Assembly: GCF_003967355.1 (NCBI RefSeq)
Contig: NZ_BIFH01000029.1
Coordinates: forward strand, 124,001-188,000
Source: Embleya hyalina
GTDB taxonomy: Bacteria; Actinomycetota; Actinomycetes; Streptomycetales; Streptomycetaceae
Direction of reading: 5' to 3'
Length of the DNA: 64,000 nt
Shown: in pieces, positions 1 to 8,219 of the stretch
How positions within the stretch are numbered: the first letter of the stretch is position 1
Layout: each line of letters starts with the position of its first letter
The notes under the pieces: generated by a model
What the model was told of the DNA's origin: nothing
Databases searched by the model: none
The model's input: the letters and a program-made list of their open reading frames with translations, nothing else
Position numbers and translations under genes: made by a program

Positions 1-505
1 ATAGAGAAGCTCCTTGTGACGTGACACAGGTCGGCGCCCACGGTGGACGAGGCGTCGACGATCGTATGTGTCGCCGGCGCCGTCTTCCCGCGGGCCGATC
101 CGCCCACGGGGGTTGCGGCTGGGGTCGGGGGTGCTCCCCCGGAGGACAGAGGACACAGTATTCGGGACCCGCGCCGCCATCCGCGACGCCCGGGCGGGTC
201 ACCCCGAGCCGGCGACCGCCCGGGCACCGGGACCCGTCGACGGGAAGGCCCCGGGCGGGAATCCCCTCAGGCGCGGCCGGCCCGGACGGGAGACCTCGCA
301 AAGGGCGTGCCTCTCGGGACGGGAAGCCCCTCGGGCGTGGCCGACACGGGCCGGAGACCGCTCCGACACGCCCGACCGGGACGGGCAACCCCTCGAAGGC
401 GTCCCCTCGGACGAGCGACCGCTCGGGGGGCCGCCGGACGGGAGGGCTCGCTCGGGGCGTTCCCCGCCGGACGGGTTCGCGCGTCCGGCGTGGGGTGGGG
501 GACGG
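1..505. other. No supported gene; degenerate GC-rich repeats
   Basis: Several frames are open on both strands, as expected from composition alone, but none has a convincing start, ribosome site or recognisable domain. From about 230 to 480 a loose motif of the form GGACGGGNANCCCCTCG followed by GGCGTNCC recurs about five times at irregular spacing of 30-60 bases. The stretch lies beyond the 3' end of the secreted protein gene. I see no clear terminator or promoter in it. Confidence 0.5.
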
Positions 506-2074
506 TCAGGTGCGGCGGGCTCGGAGGAGGCGTATCGCGATCACCACGCCGATCAGGCCGACGCCGCCGAGTGTCGCCCACAGCCACGTCGAGGTCCCCG
601 CGCTGCCGCCACCGCCGCCGTCGCCCGGCGCGAGGGCGGCGCGCGCGGGCCCGGCGGCCTCGACCGCGGCGGTCACGGTGATCCCGAAGCGGGCCTTGGC
701 CTCGTGCTTGGTCGGCGCGTTGTCGGAGACGGTGACGCCGAATCCGGTCTCGCCGGCCGCGATCGGTATGCCGGCGATCACTCCGCTGTCCGGGTCCAGG
801 GTCAGGCCCGGCGGCAGCGGATCGTCGGCGATCCAGTGGTAGGGGGCGGTGCCGCCCTGGGCGGCCAACTTGGCGGTGTAGGCCCGGCCGACGGTCGCGG
901 GCGGCAGCGCGGCGGCCGGCAGCACCAGTGCGGCCGAGGGCACGCCGTCGACGGCGGCGGAGGGGTCGGATTCGCCGACCGCGTTGACCGCGCTCACCGT
1001 GTACGAGTAGGTCGTGCCGTTGTCCAGGCCCTGGTCGGTGTAGGTCAGGGTGTCCGCGCCGAGGGTGGCGAGCGGCGCGCCGGCGGCGGCCTCGCCGTTG
1101 GTGGAGCGGTGGATCAGGTAGTTGGTGAGCGGGCTGTCGCCGGTGTCGGCGGGCGGCATCCAGGAGAGCACGGCCTGCCCCTGCCCGGCGGTCACCGACA
1201 ACCCGCCGGGGGCGCCCGGCTTCCCGCTGCCCACCCCGGCCAGGGTCACCGTGCGACTGCCGCCCGGGATGTTGCCGGTCAGGGTGAGTTTGCCGGCGGC
1301 GGTGCCGCGCTTGGTCGGGGTGAACACGACGGCGAACGAACACGAGGATCCGCCGGGCACGTTGGTGTCCGGGCCGAAGGCGCAGGTGGTGCCGCCGGGG
1401 TCGATGGCGAACGGGCCGTCCGCGGTCGCGGCGGAGATCATGAACGGCACGTCGCCGCTCGTGGTGATCGGCAGGTTGCGGGTGGCCTTCTGCCCGACGG
1501 GCGAGGCGCCGAAGTCGATGGCGGGCAGCACGTCGCCCACCTGCGCGGCGGGCACGGTGAAGGACAGCAGCGCGTGCCCGTCGCCGACGCCGCCGGTCGC
1601 GGACGTCTGCGCGCCGGGGAAGACGAGCGGATCGGCGTAGGGCACACCGACGGCCGCGGCGGGGGCGTGCAGCCAGGGCAGCGGGGTCGAGGCCGAGAAC
1701 AGCGTCGTGGCGTCGTCGGCGATCCGTACCACCAGCGTCGCGCCGGCCTGGAGCGGACCGCCCGCCGTCACCGCGGCGGAGCCGGCCACCGACGTGCCCT
1801 GGGCGCCGCCGACCGCCCGGCCGTACACGGTGGCGGTCATCGCGGTCGCGCCGGCCGGGACGGTGACCCGATGCTCGCCCGCCCCGGTGACCGGGGTCTG
1901 CACCTGCGTGCTGCCGCCCGGCGCGGTCGGGGCGGCGGGTCGGGAGCGGATGCCGGCCGGCGTCGCGGCCGCGGCGACCGCCGGGGCGAGTGCGGCGAGC
2001 CCGATCGCCGCCGCGAGCAGTCCCGCGCCGAGGGAACGAGGGCGCGGGCGACGACGGCGAATGACGCTGTGCAT
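506..2074 (-). CDS. Secreted, membrane-anchored Ig/FnIII-domain surface protein
   Basis: This 522-residue protein is built for export. An arginine-rich N-terminus is followed by a hydrophobic signal peptide (about residues 14-37) ending in an Ala-rich cleavage region. Domains seen in order: a choice-of-anchor D (ASPM/SPD-2/Hydin-like) domain at about 187-280, with the IDFGASPVGQ and FTPTKRGTA signatures; a fibronectin type III domain at about 285-380 (LSWMPPADTGDSPLTNYLI); a putative-Ig domain at about 385-470 (LPPGLTLDPDSGVIAGIP). A single membrane helix at about 493-515 ends in RARRT, a stop-transfer pattern that leaves the domains outside the cell. No enzymatic motif is visible, so an adhesion or scaffold role is only an inference. 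The ATG start has a GGGGGTCC sequence upstream. Confidence 0.85.
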   Translation of the reverse strand: MHSVIRRRRPRPRSLGAGLLAAAIGLAALAPAVAAAATPAGIRSRPAAPTAPGGSTQVQTPVTGAGEHRVTVPAGATAMTATVYGRAVGGAQGTSVAGSAAVTAGGPLQAGATLVVRIADDATTLFSASTPLPWLHAPAAAVGVPYADPLVFPGAQTSATGGVGDGHALLSFTVPAAQVGDVLPAIDFGASPVGQKATRNLPITTSGDVPFMISAATADGPFAIDPGGTTCAFGPDTNVPGGSSCSFAVVFTPTKRGTAAGKLTLTGNIPGGSRTVTLAGVGSGKPGAPGGLSVTAGQGQAVLSWMPPADTGDSPLTNYLIHRSTNGEAAAGAPLATLGADTLTYTDQGLDNGTTYSYTVSAVNAVGESDPSAAVDGVPSAALVLPAAALPPATVGRAYTAKLAAQGGTAPYHWIADDPLPPGLTLDPDSGVIAGIPIAAGETGFGVTVSDNAPTKHEAKARFGITVTAAVEAAGPARAALAPGDGGGGGSAGTSTWLWATLGGVGLIGVVIAIRLLRARRT

Positions 2075-2367
2075 GGAGATGGACCCCCGGGTGGGCTGCG
2101 GCTCTCGATACCGGACGGCACCGGACGGCCCACCCCGACCCCCGCTTTCCCGGGTTCGGCGAATTCCGCGCGCTCGGCTTTCCGGCAGCTCCTCAGCGCG
2201 GATGCTAGCGGTCGCCGCGAAGGACCGGGAGTGCCCCCCGGCGGAAGATCACCCGATGGAATTCGGCGCAGCGGGCCGCCTGTACGGGCGCGGCCCGGCA
2301 AATCTGACCATCCGTCAGATATCCCGTCCGCGACGAGCGACCCCACTCGCCCCCACCCGGGCGGCAC

Positions 2368-2496
2368 TCATCCCCGGCGGCGCCCTCCGGGCGGGGACCA
2401 GTCGGCGCCGTCGCGCGAATCGACGCCGTATCGGGGTCCGAGCAGGGCGATCGCCGCCGAGAACAGGACGAGGAACCAGGCGACGTACACATTCAC
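2368..2496 (-). CDS. Small single-pass membrane protein (42 aa)
   Basis: A GTG-started 42-residue ORF preceded by GGGAG about 8 bases upstream. The first about 20 residues form one hydrophobic helix (YVAWFLVLFSAAIALLG). The tail contains GVDSRDGADW, a pattern I associate with short uncharacterised actinomycete membrane proteins. The ORF is shorter than most gene-finder thresholds; the helix-plus-polar-tail design and ribosome site are the evidence for it. It is co-directional with the secreted protein gene downstream but separated from it by about 290 bases. Function unknown. Confidence 0.6.
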   Translation of the reverse strand: MNVYVAWFLVLFSAAIALLGPRYGVDSRDGADWSPPGGRRRG

Positions 2497-2851
2497 GAGA
2501 CACTCCCGACGACACGATGGAATCGGCTCGCGGAACGACGAGCCACTTTCCATTCTGTGTACGATCGGACCGCCCCGAAAGGTCCAATCATCGTCAGGTG
2601 GACTGTGTTTGCCCGGTGCTGCGGACCGGAAATGGCGATCCTCCGGCGCGAAGGGCCGTCGACCGGGCATCGTGGCCTCAAGCTCCCGCCGGGCCCGGGA
2701 CGGTACCGGCGGGGTGGCCGGCGGCGTGCACCTCCCCCCAGTGCGCCGCCGAGGAAGGCGGGCCCGCGGGCATTCCCCCCGCTCGCGGGTCCGTCGCCCC
2801 CGTTCCGGCCGCCCGGGCGGCTCGGCGAACCGCCGCGCCCGGACCGCCGTT
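2497..2851. other. Intergenic region, no supported gene
   Basis: This gap lies upstream of the small membrane protein and downstream of the F420 oxidoreductase, both on the minus strand. It contains a short inverted repeat, GGACC..GGTCC, around 2567-2585 that could be part of the small gene's promoter region or a weak terminator. The open frames crossing it lack ribosome sites and recognisable domains. Confidence 0.4.
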
Positions 2852-3874
2852 TCACGCCCGGCGCAGCGCGAGCACCACGTCCCGGATCCGCCCGTCGTGC
2901 GCCGGATCACCCGGCAGCGGCACGGTGACCGCGTCCGCCAGACCGGCCCAGCGCGCCGTGATCAGGTCCGGCAACTCCTCGTAGGTCGCCATCGGGACGA
3001 GCGTGTCCAGCACCTCGTCGGTGATCAGCCGGCCCGACTCCGCCCACGCGTCGCGGCGGATCATCGCCCCCAGCCGGTCCTGGAGTTCGCCCCAGCCGTA
3101 CAGGTCGAGCGTGCCGCGATACGCGGGCGTGGAGTACAGGAACGCGAACAGCCGCCGCTGCCGCTCGCGTTCCGCGTCGAGCGCGGCCCGGTCCGGACCG
3201 GCGATCAGCTGCGTGCCCGCGACCAGTTCGAACCGGCGCGGGGCCGACGCGCGGGCGCGGCCCTCGGCCACCGCCGGGCGGGCCAGCGTCTCCAGATAGC
3301 GCGGATTCGAGTTGGTGGGGTGGGTGACCAGCCCGTCGGCGAGCTCGCCGGCGAGCGCGCACATCCCCCGGCCGACCCCGCCGAGCAGGATCCTCGGCGG
3401 CGTGGTCTCCGGGTCCGGGCCGGGGTTGAAGTAGGGCTGCATCCGGGTGAGTCGGTGGTGCGGGCCGTGGTGGGCGGGCGGCTCGCCGGTCCGAAACGCC
3501 TCGAACGCGGCCCGGACCGCGCCCAGGTAGTCCCGCATCCGCTCCACCGGCGCCGACCACGGCATCCCGTACCGGTCCTCGATGTTCTGCCGGACCTGAC
3601 TGCCCAGGCCGAGTTCGAACCGCCCGCCGGAGAACCGGGCCAGGTCCCACGCGCCGTACGCGCTCAGCAGCGGCGAGCGCACGAATGCCAGGGCCACCGA
3701 GGTGCGCACCACGATCCGCTCGGTGTGCTCCAGCGCGAGCAGCGCGACGGCGAACGCGTCGTGCACGGTCTCGGCGACGCCCAGTCCGTCGAACCCGGCC
3801 GCCTCGACGCGCCGCGCGTGGGCCGGCACCTCGCGCAGCGGCATCCGGGGGTCCATCCCGGTGTAGACCCTCAC
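2852..3874 (-). CDS. LLM-class F420-dependent oxidoreductase (MSMEG_2256-like)
   Basis: A 340-residue luciferase-like monooxygenase fold enzyme, predicted to use coenzyme F420 rather than FMN. The start reads VYTGMDPRMPLREVPAHARR, typical of the TIGR03617 type of probable F420 oxidoreductases. Other family marks are ALAFVRSPLLSAYGAWDLARFSGGRFELGLGSQ and PPRILLGGVG. The GTG start lies in a GTGA overlap with the stop codon of the SDR upstream, so the two are almost certainly translated from one message and may act on the same small-molecule substrate. The substrate cannot be read from the sequence. The C-terminal part, with PDLITARWAGLADAV, is intact and length is normal for the family. Confidence 0.85.
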   Translation of the reverse strand: MRVYTGMDPRMPLREVPAHARRVEAAGFDGLGVAETVHDAFAVALLALEHTERIVVRTSVALAFVRSPLLSAYGAWDLARFSGGRFELGLGSQVRQNIEDRYGMPWSAPVERMRDYLGAVRAAFEAFRTGEPPAHHGPHHRLTRMQPYFNPGPDPETTPPRILLGGVGRGMCALAGELADGLVTHPTNSNPRYLETLARPAVAEGRARASAPRRFELVAGTQLIAGPDRAALDAERERQRRLFAFLYSTPAYRGTLDLYGWGELQDRLGAMIRRDAWAESGRLITDEVLDTLVPMATYEELPDLITARWAGLADAVTVPLPGDPAHDGRIRDVVLALRRA

Positions 3875-4776
3875 CCGGGGAAGTCCTGGCCGACCAGCGC
3901 CTCGGACAGCGTCCACAACCGCGCCGCCGCGGCGACGTCGAGCGCCCACGGCGCGTGCTCGGCGCTGATCGCGCAGTCGGCGAGGTACACCCCGCCGACG
4001 TCGACCAGTTCGGGCGCGGTCGCCGCCCACACCTGGGTCGCGGCGCCGCTCTCCACCCGCTTGAGCGGCGGCATCTTCGCGGCGGTGACCTTCTTCTGCA
4101 GCGCGCGCCCGGCGGTGGGGGTCAGGTATCGGCCGAGGTTGGTCGCGACCATGCCCGGGTGCACCGCGTAGCAGCGCACGCCGCGCTCGCGCAGCCGGCG
4201 GTCCAGTTCGACGGTGAACAGGATGTTCGCCGTCTTGGACGCGCCGTACGCCGTCCAGGGGTGGTACTCCTCCGGCGCGCTCTCGTAGTTCGGGTCGGCC
4301 CAGCGCACGTCCGACGCGACGTGTCCGGCGGAGCTGAGGTTGACCACGCGCGCGCCCGCGCCCAGGGTCGGCACGAGCAGGTTGGTCCACAGGAAGTGGC
4401 CCAGGTGATTGGTGCCGAACTGGAGCTCGAAGCCGTCGGCGGTGCGCTCGAACGGGGTGGCCATCACACCCGCGTTGTTGATCAGCACGTCCACCCGGGG
4501 AAACCGCTCGCGCACCTGCGCGGCGCCCGCGCGGACCGAGGCCAGCGAGGTCAGGTCGAGCACCGCGTACTCGACGCCGTCGGGCAGTTCGGCGAGCGCC
4601 GCCCGGCCCTTGTCCGCGTCGCGCGCGGTCACCACCACGCGGGCTCCGGCCGCCGCGAGCACCCGCGCGCTCTCCCGGCCCAGACCGGAGGTGCCGCCGG
4701 TGATCAGCACGGTGCGACCACTCGGATCGAGGCCGGCCAGGACCTCGTCGGTGGTGGTGTCGGGTCCGAAAGGCAT
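3871..4776 (-). CDS. Short-chain dehydrogenase/reductase, retinol-dehydrogenase-like
   Basis: A 301-residue classical SDR. The Rossmann cofactor motif TGGTSGLG is near residue 27, NNAG near 100, catalytic Ser in NLSSAGH and the catalytic pair in YGASK (Tyr-x-x-x-Lys), so all active-site elements are present. The WWOX/retinol-dehydrogenase-like subgroup is suggested by TNHLGHFLWTNLL and PWTAYGASKTANILF. It is the first gene of a two-gene unit; its TGA overlaps the GTG of the F420 oxidoreductase. Substrate unknown. An NADP preference is plausible from the ARD after strand 2 but not certain. Confidence 0.9.
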   Translation of the reverse strand: MPFGPDTTTDEVLAGLDPSGRTVLITGGTSGLGRESARVLAAAGARVVVTARDADKGRAALAELPDGVEYAVLDLTSLASVRAGAAQVRERFPRVDVLINNAGVMATPFERTADGFELQFGTNHLGHFLWTNLLVPTLGAGARVVNLSSAGHVASDVRWADPNYESAPEEYHPWTAYGASKTANILFTVELDRRLRERGVRCYAVHPGMVATNLGRYLTPTAGRALQKKVTAAKMPPLKRVESGAATQVWAATAPELVDVGGVYLADCAISAEHAPWALDVAAAARLWTLSEALVGQDFPG

Positions 4777-4778
4777 GG

Positions 4779-4827
4779 CACACTCCGCACACTGGATGCT
4801 TGACTGTGTTTAGCACTATGGAGTGTG
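4779..4827. promoter_or_regulatory. Inverted repeat upstream of the SDR/F420 oxidoreductase unit
   Basis: CACACTCC at 4779-4786 is mirrored by GGAGTGTG at 4820-4827, immediately upstream of the SDR start at 4776. The relatively AT-rich centre (TTGACTGTGTTTAGCAC) sits between the arms. This could be a spaced operator or part of the promoter. No regulator gene is adjacent. Confidence 0.3.
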
Positions 4828-4871
4828 GAGGTTGCCTTGGCAAGGCCGTCGAGGTTTCGGGTGACGGGCCG

Positions 4872-5504
4872 TCAGGTCAGCCGGATCAGGCGCCGCTCGG
4901 TGGCGACGCTGACCGCGGCGGTACGGGTGTCCACGCCGAGCTTCGCGTAGATGTGGCCCAGGTGGGTCTTCACCGTGGCCTGGGAGATGAACAGCCGGCG
5001 GGCGATCTCCGCGTTGCCGACGCCGCGCGCGAGCAGTTGCAGGATCTCCACCTCGCGGGCGGTGAGCGTGCCGTCCGGCTTGCGCATCCGGCTGAACAGG
5101 CGGGCGGCCACCTCCGGGGCCAGTACGGTGCGGCCCGCGGCGGCGTCGCGCACGGCCCGGAACAGGTCCTCCGGGCTGCCCGCCTTGAGCAGGTAACCGG
5201 CCGCGCCCGCCTCGATCGCGCGCGAGACGTCCGCGTCGGTGTCGTACATGGTCAACACCAGGACGTGTGGCGGCTCGGGCAGCGCGAGCAGTCGCCCGGT
5301 GGCCTCGACGCCGTCGATCCCGCCGACCAGTTGCAGGTCCATCAGCACCACGTCGGGGCGCAGCGCGGCGGCGAGCCGGACCGCCTCCTCGCCGCCGGCC
5401 GCCTCCCCGATCACCTCGATCCCGTCCTCACCGGCGAACAGGGCGAGCAGCCCGGCCCGCACCACGGCGTGGTCGTCGCAGACGACGAGACGGATCGGCG
5501 TCAC
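4872..5504 (-). CDS. NarL/FixJ-family response regulator (SenR-like)
   Basis: A 210-residue response regulator. The receiver domain has the acidic pair CDDH at residues 9-12, phospho-acceptor Asp56 in DVVLMD and the conserved Lys in YLLKAGSPEDL. The C-terminal LuxR-type helix-turn-helix starts at LTAREVEILQLLARG and continues through ISQATVKTHLGHIYAKLGV. Its GTG start overlaps the stop of the sensor kinase (GTGA), so the pair is cotranscribed. A HbpS-like gene lies divergently on the other side of the kinase, the same gene set as the heme/redox-responsive HbpS-SenS-SenR system of Streptomyces reticuli. SenR orthology is an inference from context. Confidence 0.9.
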   Translation of the reverse strand: MTPIRLVVCDDHAVVRAGLLALFAGEDGIEVIGEAAGGEEAVRLAAALRPDVVLMDLQLVGGIDGVEATGRLLALPEPPHVLVLTMYDTDADVSRAIEAGAAGYLLKAGSPEDLFRAVRDAAAGRTVLAPEVAARLFSRMRKPDGTLTAREVEILQLLARGVGNAEIARRLFISQATVKTHLGHIYAKLGVDTRTAAVSVATERRLIRLT

Positions 5505-6712
5505 GGGGCGGCTCCGGGGTCGGGATCGGCGGGTGGGGGTGGCGTGGGGGTCGGGGGGCTCGCGGCGTCGGGGACGGTGGCGGCCAGGGCGGTGCCCTCG
5601 TCGGGGGCGCTTTCGACGGTGAGTTCGCCGCCGACCTCGGCCAGGCGGCGGCGCAGCGACGGGAGTCCGTAACCGCGCAGGTCGCCGCTCCGGGGCAGGG
5701 TCGGGTCGAAGCCGACGCCGTCGTCGCGGATGTCCAGGGCGACCCGGTCCGGCAGGTAGGTGAGGGTCACGTGCACCGTCCGGGCGCGGGCGTGCTCGCG
5801 CACGTTGGCCAGCGCGCCCTGGGCGGTCCGGGTGAGCGCGGCCTCGACCGGCGCGGGCAGCGGGCGGGAACGTCCGTCCACGGCGAGCGCGACGTCGGGC
5901 CCGTCGTCGGCGCGGAAGCGGTCGACGACCCGGGCCAGGCCGCCCGCGAGGCCGGGCGCGTCGGCCAGTTCGACGGGGGCCAGGTCCCGGACGAAGCGGC
6001 GGGTCTCCTCCACGCCGAGCGCCGCCACCTGCTCGGCCCGGCGTACGTGCGCGCGGGCCGCCGTCGGGTCGGTCTCCCAGGCGCGGTCGGCGGCCTGGAG
6101 CAACATCCGCAAGCTGGAGGTGCCCTGGGCGATGGTGTCGTGGATCTCCCGGGACAACCGCTCGCGCTCGGCCAGCATGCCCGCCCGGCGCTCGCTGACC
6201 GCCAGTTCGGCGGCGGTGGCGCGCAGCCGTTCCTGGTCGCTGCGCATGCGGGTGAAGACGGCGGTGGCGATCGCGGCGACCGCGGGCGGGCCGAGGAACA
6301 GGCTGGGGTCGATCGTGTCGGCGAGCCGATACTGCGCGATCACCACGGCCGTGGTCAGCAGGACCACGGTGCCGATCGCCGCCCGGGTCGGCAGCACCCG
6401 CAGGCCGGTGTACAGCAGTGGCACCGCGCACCACGCGAAGCTGGGCGCGGCGGTGACCAGCGCCAGCCACGCGGCGAGCACCGCGGCCAGCCAGGCCAGC
6501 CGGGCGGGCGAGCGCTCCGGCGGCAGCGCCAGACCGGCCAGGTAGAGCGCGGCGAGCAGCGCGGCCAGCGCGAAGACCCACGGGGCCCGGCCGTCGGTGC
6601 CGTGCCGAACCGTGTAGCGGCCCAGCGACGCGGCGAGCAGCAGCAGGAATCCCGCGTGGATCACCAGCCCGGCGTGCCGGACCGGCCACGGTTCCGTTCG
6701 CTGTGGGGGCAC
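5501..6712 (-). CDS. NarL-type sensor histidine kinase (SenS-like)
   Basis: About 403 residues. The N-terminal half has five or six hydrophobic helices (from HAGLVIHAGFLLLLAAS to PSLFLGPPAVAAIATAVF) with very short loops, so little sensory domain is exposed. HisKA_3 dimerisation and phospho-acceptor region: LSREIHDTIAQGTSSLRMLL; HATPase_c follows with NVREHA, DDGVGFD and GYGLPSLRRRL. The GTG at 6712 is preferred because AGGGAACAGG precedes it; an in-frame GTG at 6748 is possible. A kinase without an obvious extracellular domain fits the SenS model, in which the secreted HbpS protein supplies sensing. It faces a HbpS-like gene across about 270 bases. Confidence 0.85.
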   Translation of the reverse strand: MPPQRTEPWPVRHAGLVIHAGFLLLLAASLGRYTVRHGTDGRAPWVFALAALLAALYLAGLALPPERSPARLAWLAAVLAAWLALVTAAPSFAWCAVPLLYTGLRVLPTRAAIGTVVLLTTAVVIAQYRLADTIDPSLFLGPPAVAAIATAVFTRMRSDQERLRATAAELAVSERRAGMLAERERLSREIHDTIAQGTSSLRMLLQAADRAWETDPTAARAHVRRAEQVAALGVEETRRFVRDLAPVELADAPGLAGGLARVVDRFRADDGPDVALAVDGRSRPLPAPVEAALTRTAQGALANVREHARARTVHVTLTYLPDRVALDIRDDGVGFDPTLPRSGDLRGYGLPSLRRRLAEVGGELTVESAPDEGTALAATVPDAASPPTPTPPPPADPDPGAAP

Positions 6713-6979
6713 GACGTACCTGTTCCCTGTCCCGGTCGGCTCGATCACGCGCGACGCGCGCGGATCGACGGTCGACTCCACCGTGGACCGGCTCGCCCAG
6801 GCGCGGATCGGCCGATCGGTTGATCTTCGCACCGCCCGACCGGCGTGCCGGGACCGGCGGCTTTGCCGATGGCGGGCGGGCGCGCGGCCGGGAGGGTGGA
6901 GGCATCGGGAAAACCACCCGACGACAACCGCCAGGAGACGACGCGGGACTGTCGCGCAAGACGCGAAAGAGGTAGGACG

Positions 6980-7537
6980 ATGAGCAACTTTTCCACGCGT
7001 GGTCGGGTACTGACCGGGGTCTTCTCGCTGGCGGCGGTCGGCGCGGTCACCGCCGGCGTCGCGGCCGCCCAGGTGCCGAGCGCGACCGAGGCCCGGCACG
7101 ACGCGCGTCCGGCGCCGGCCGTGGTGCAGGTCAAGACGCTGGGTGTGGACGCCGCGAGCAAGGCCGCGCAGGCCGCGCTCGACGCCGCCGAGAAGGACGG
7201 TCAGAAGGTCACCGTGGTCGTGGTGGCCCGCGACGGCTCGACGCGCGTGGTGCTCAAGGGCGACGGCGCGGGCCCGCAGTCGGAGGAGTCGGCCCGGCGC
7301 AAGGCGTACACCGCCGTGTCCTGGAACGCGCCGACCTCGGCCCTGGCCCAGCGGGTGACCGCGCCGGGCGCCTCGCTCCGGGACATCCCCGGGACGCTGT
7401 TCCTGGCCGGCGCGGTGCCGGTGGCGGTGGACGGCGCCCCGATCGTGGGCATCGGGGTGGCCGGTGCCCCCGCCGGCGACCTGGACGAGAAGTACGCCGC
7501 CGAGGGCCTGGCCGCCATCGCCGGTCAGCTGAAGTAG
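6980..7537 (+). CDS. hbpS-like: Secreted GlcG/HbpS-family heme-binding protein
   Basis: A 185-residue exported protein. An N-terminal signal peptide ends near residue 30 (AAVGAVTAGVAAAQV); the arginines are not a canonical twin-arginine motif. The mature part is a single GlcG/HbpS (DUF336) domain, with AASKAAQAALDAAEKDGQ, the GDGAGPQSEESARRKAYTA core and the C-terminal VDGAPIVGIGVAGA..DEKYAAEGLAAI. In S. reticuli HbpS binds heme outside the cell and modulates the SenS kinase. A NarL-type kinase/regulator pair lies divergently here. The ATG has GAGG 7 bases upstream. The gene ends in a strong hairpin. Confidence 0.8.
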   Translation: MSNFSTRGRVLTGVFSLAAVGAVTAGVAAAQVPSATEARHDARPAPAVVQVKTLGVDAASKAAQAALDAAEKDGQKVTVVVVARDGSTRVVLKGDGAGPQSEESARRKAYTAVSWNAPTSALAQRVTAPGASLRDIPGTLFLAGAVPVAVDGAPIVGIGVAGAPAGDLDEKYAAEGLAAIAGQLK

Positions 7538-7549
7538 CCGACCGCCGCG

Positions 7550-7619
7550 GGGCGATCCCGGGGTGGAGGGGGAGGTCGCGGCCCGCACCGCCACGACCTC
7601 CCCGGCTCCGGGATCGCCC
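7550..7619. terminator. Long bidirectional terminator hairpin
   Basis: The outer stem GGGCGATCCCGG (7550-7561) pairs perfectly with CCGGGATCGCCC (7608-7619). An inner stem GGGGAGGTCG (7569-7578) pairs with CGACCTCCCC (7594-7603). It sits 13 bases after the HbpS-like stop codon and between convergent genes. Confidence 0.75.
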
Positions 7620-7648
7620 GCCGGGCGTGGATGGCCCGACCGGCGGGG

Positions 7649-7732
7649 GTCCGTACACCGCCGGCGTCGATCCGTACACCGCCCGTACCGGTCCGTGCAT
7701 GTCCGGCGTCGGCCCGTACACCGGATCGTGGT
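7649..7732. repeat. 21-bp tandem repeat, four copies
   Basis: CCGTACACC recurs at 7651, 7672 and 7714, with the degenerate copy CCGTGCATG at 7693, exactly 21 bases apart each time. The unit is about GGTCCGTACACCGCCGGCGT. The 21-bp period keeps frame in both directions (GPYTAGV-type heptads in one frame), but no credible gene spans it. It lies between the terminator and the convergent small gene. Confidence 0.75.
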
Positions 7733-7751
7733 CCCCCGCCACCCGGGGCGG

Positions 7752-7955
7752 TCAGCCGAAGAGCGCCGTCCCCCGGGTGTTGAAGACCGCGCTCTGCAAG
7801 GGCAACAGCAGTTGGGCGGGCAGGAAGCTGTCCGGCGTCAGCGGCTCTCGGGGCGTCTGCGCGGCGCGTGCCGCGGGAATGTAGAGCGAGGCCATCGAGC
7901 CGAAGATGACCGCGGTCGCGATCACTGCCGCCTTGCGAAATCCGTGCTTGACCAT
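7752..7955 (-). CDS. Small exported protein (67 aa), function unknown
   Basis: A 67-residue protein starting MVKHGFRKAAVIATAV. A signal peptide ends at about ARA-AQ near residue 33, leaving a mature peptide of about 34 residues (TPREPLTPDSFLPAQLLL onward) without cysteines. GAAGGG precedes the ATG by 7 bases. The longer in-frame extension to 8147 crosses a non-coding-looking region and a 10-bp inverted repeat, so the short start is preferred. No family was recognised. Confidence 0.6.
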   Translation of the reverse strand: MVKHGFRKAAVIATAVIFGSMASLYIPAARAAQTPREPLTPDSFLPAQLLLPLQSAVFNTRGTALFG

Positions 7956-8031
7956 GGAATTGCCCTTCACCGGGGACGTCGGGTAAGCGAATCGGCGTCC
8001 CGTCGCACCGGGAATTCCGGGCACGGCTCCG

Positions 8032-8063
8032 CCGCGCCGCCCGGGGATTTCATGGCGGCGCGG
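8032..8063. repeat. Inverted repeat in the leader of the small exported protein
   Basis: CCGCGCCGCC (8032-8041) and GGCGGCGCGG (8054-8063) form a perfect 10-bp stem with a 12-base loop. It lies about 75 bases upstream of the small exported gene's start, next to an unusually AT-rich patch (8070-8095). It could be a leader hairpin of that gene or a terminator for the GH1 gene reading toward it on the minus strand. Confidence 0.45.
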
Positions 8064-8219
8064 CAACTCTAAGGTTTTGTCGGCAAAGAAAAAGACGCCG
8101 TTCGCCCTCCCGGGTGACGTCATCGGTTGGCCCAGGGGCCAGGACACGCAATTTCACTCGGAAGGGTGAGGATTGTGCGCCTGCGCGCTCCCACACGTGT
8201 CCATGTCCCGTGCCGGGCG

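Noticed and set aside
267-1343. Minus-strand 358-codon frame overlapping the secreted protein
   Set aside because: Arg/Gly-rich shadow; the 522-residue frame has a signal peptide and recognisable domains.
68-4171. 1,367-codon plus-strand open frame across the first 4 kb
   Set aside because: It is antisense to four genes with clear domains; the translation is Arg/Gly/Pro-rich without domains. Long shadow frames are expected at this GC content.
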